Shown here piece after piece: positions 63,659 to 64,000 of a stretch of DNA of 64,000 nt (the first letter of the stretch is position 1; each line of letters opens with the position of its first letter). The DNA is taken from positions 33,365-97,364 of the forward strand of contig DATAXI010000071.1 of NCBI GenBank assembly GCA_036266845.1, given 5' to 3'. The notes beneath the pieces were generated by a model. The model saw nothing but the letters and a program-made list of their open reading frames with translations. It searched no databases and had not been told where the DNA came from. The position numbers and the translations under genes are program-made. This DNA comes from DATAXI01 sp036266845. GTDB lineage: Bacteria > Verrucomicrobiota > Verrucomicrobiia > Chthoniobacterales > Chthoniobacteraceae.

Positions 63659-63740
63659 TGCCGGGGAGGGGACTTGAACCCCTATACCTTTCGGTACCAG
63701 ATCCTAAGTCTGGCGCGTCTGCCAATTTCGCCACCCCGGC
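63659..63740 (-). tRNA. tRNA-Leu (anticodon UAG)
   Basis: Reverse complement folds as a class II tRNA. Acceptor stem GCCGGGG/CCCCGGC with A as the discriminator, anticodon stem CCAGA/TCTGG with loop CTTAGGA (anticodon TAG), a short variable arm TACCGAAAGGTA, and T-arm GGGGTTCAAGTCCCC. CCA is not encoded. Such genes are common integration sites, which matters for the island to the left. Confidence 0.95.
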
Positions 63741-63926
63741 TGATGCTTGAGCCGTCTGCAGTTTATGAATGCAGGGGGTTCGTGCAAGCTCGGGGTTCCC
63801 CACCGCCAAAAGAGGCGGGCCGTTTCGCGGTTCCGGAGAGCGCGGGGGTTACGATGCGGGAACGGGGAGTGACGGGCGGGCGCCGCGATTCTTCCGAAGC
63901 GGTTCACGCATCCTGGAGACATTCAC

Positions 63927-63951
63927 CACGCCCCCTTCGGCAGGGGGCGTG
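63927..63951. terminator. Hairpin downstream of the right-edge gene
   Basis: CACGCCCCCT at 63927-63936 pairs with AGGGGGCGTG at 63942-63951, a perfect 10-bp stem. It lies just after the stop of the minus-strand gene that enters from the right, so it probably ends that gene; no clear T-run follows. Confidence 0.5.
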
Positions 63952-63964
63952 AAGTTCTTTGCCG

Positions 63965-64000
63965 CTAATCGATGCCCATGGATTGCAGCAGCGTGCCGTT
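63965..64000 (-). CDS. 3' end of an unidentified minus-strand gene (cut by the window edge)
   Basis: The last 11 codons read NGTLLQSMGID followed by TAG at 63967-63965. Too short for identification. The hairpin just downstream supports a gene ending here. Confidence 0.4.
   Translation of the reverse strand, partial: NGTLLQSMGID

Noticed and set aside
63495..63809. A minus-strand frame running across the tRNA-Leu gene, ending in SNLAVKLTPTANIPCGSRR
   Set aside because: It passes through a tRNA and has no start context. The tail may come from a widespread intergenic repeat but I cannot show that here.

Overview
The window is a high-G+C stretch of a Gram-negative chromosome. It most likely comes from the Verrucomicrobiota / PVC group. 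Supporting points are a double-length UvrA with four ATPase modules (a form I know from Chlamydiae and Verrucomicrobia), a chlamydia-like GyrA quinolone region (Ala83/Pro87), weak or absent Shine-Dalgarno sequences at most starts, and many secreted or outer-membrane proteins. No rRNA or CRISPR array is present. One tRNA (Leu, UAG) lies near the right end. The assignment rests on recognised protein families and was not searched.

Layout. 1-3.3 kb: the 3' part of a BsuBI/PstI-type restriction endonuclease, a repeat-bearing spacer, and a secreted beta-helix protein with an embedded CBM6-like module. 3.5-5.6 kb (minus): an SDR oxidoreductase, the C-terminal remnant of a TetR regulator, and a sulfotransferase. 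6.1-8.5 kb: a CHASE3-PAS histidine kinase overlapping its response regulator. 8.6-10.2 kb: a sialate O-acetylesterase-like protein with an altered serine motif. 10.6-19.0 kb: a compact seven-gene envelope operon made of a TpsB-type barrel, an ExbB fused to DUF2341+LamG, ExbD, a TonB-like protein, a putative porin, a coiled-coil protein and a PpiC isomerase. 19-23.6 kb (minus): DUF2905, an MbfA-like ferritin/VIT1 protein, BioB, a secreted His/Cys protein, a 49-aa membrane protein and TrpB.

23.7-34.2 kb holds phosphofructokinase, a TIGR03118 protein, DgkA, a TPR membrane protein, Lgt, a two-gene ThrE-type exporter, and an ABC sugar importer (lipoprotein plus two permeases, no ATPase). 34.6-52.2 kb is mostly DNA maintenance: double UvrA, a nucleotidyltransferase/partner pair resembling a toxin-antitoxin module, HU, RNase HIII, MutY, SMC, an M20 dipeptidase, GyrA and a 53-aa basic protein. 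52.3-59.5 kb holds a TPR membrane protein, a WalJ-like hydrolase, a coiled-coil protein coupled to a glycogen synthase-like GT4, a YdeI-family protein, Obg (with an insertion), an alpha/beta hydrolase and a zinc-ribbon membrane protein.

59.7-63.7 kb is visibly lower in G+C. It holds a NYN-domain nuclease-like gene and a NACHT NTPase beside tRNA-Leu and looks like a small acquired defence island. The most promising system is the 10.6-19.0 kb operon: its parts suggest a proton-motive-force-driven device coupled to an outer-membrane secretion-type barrel, with no TpsA substrate in view and a possible Pho box and terminator hairpin upstream.
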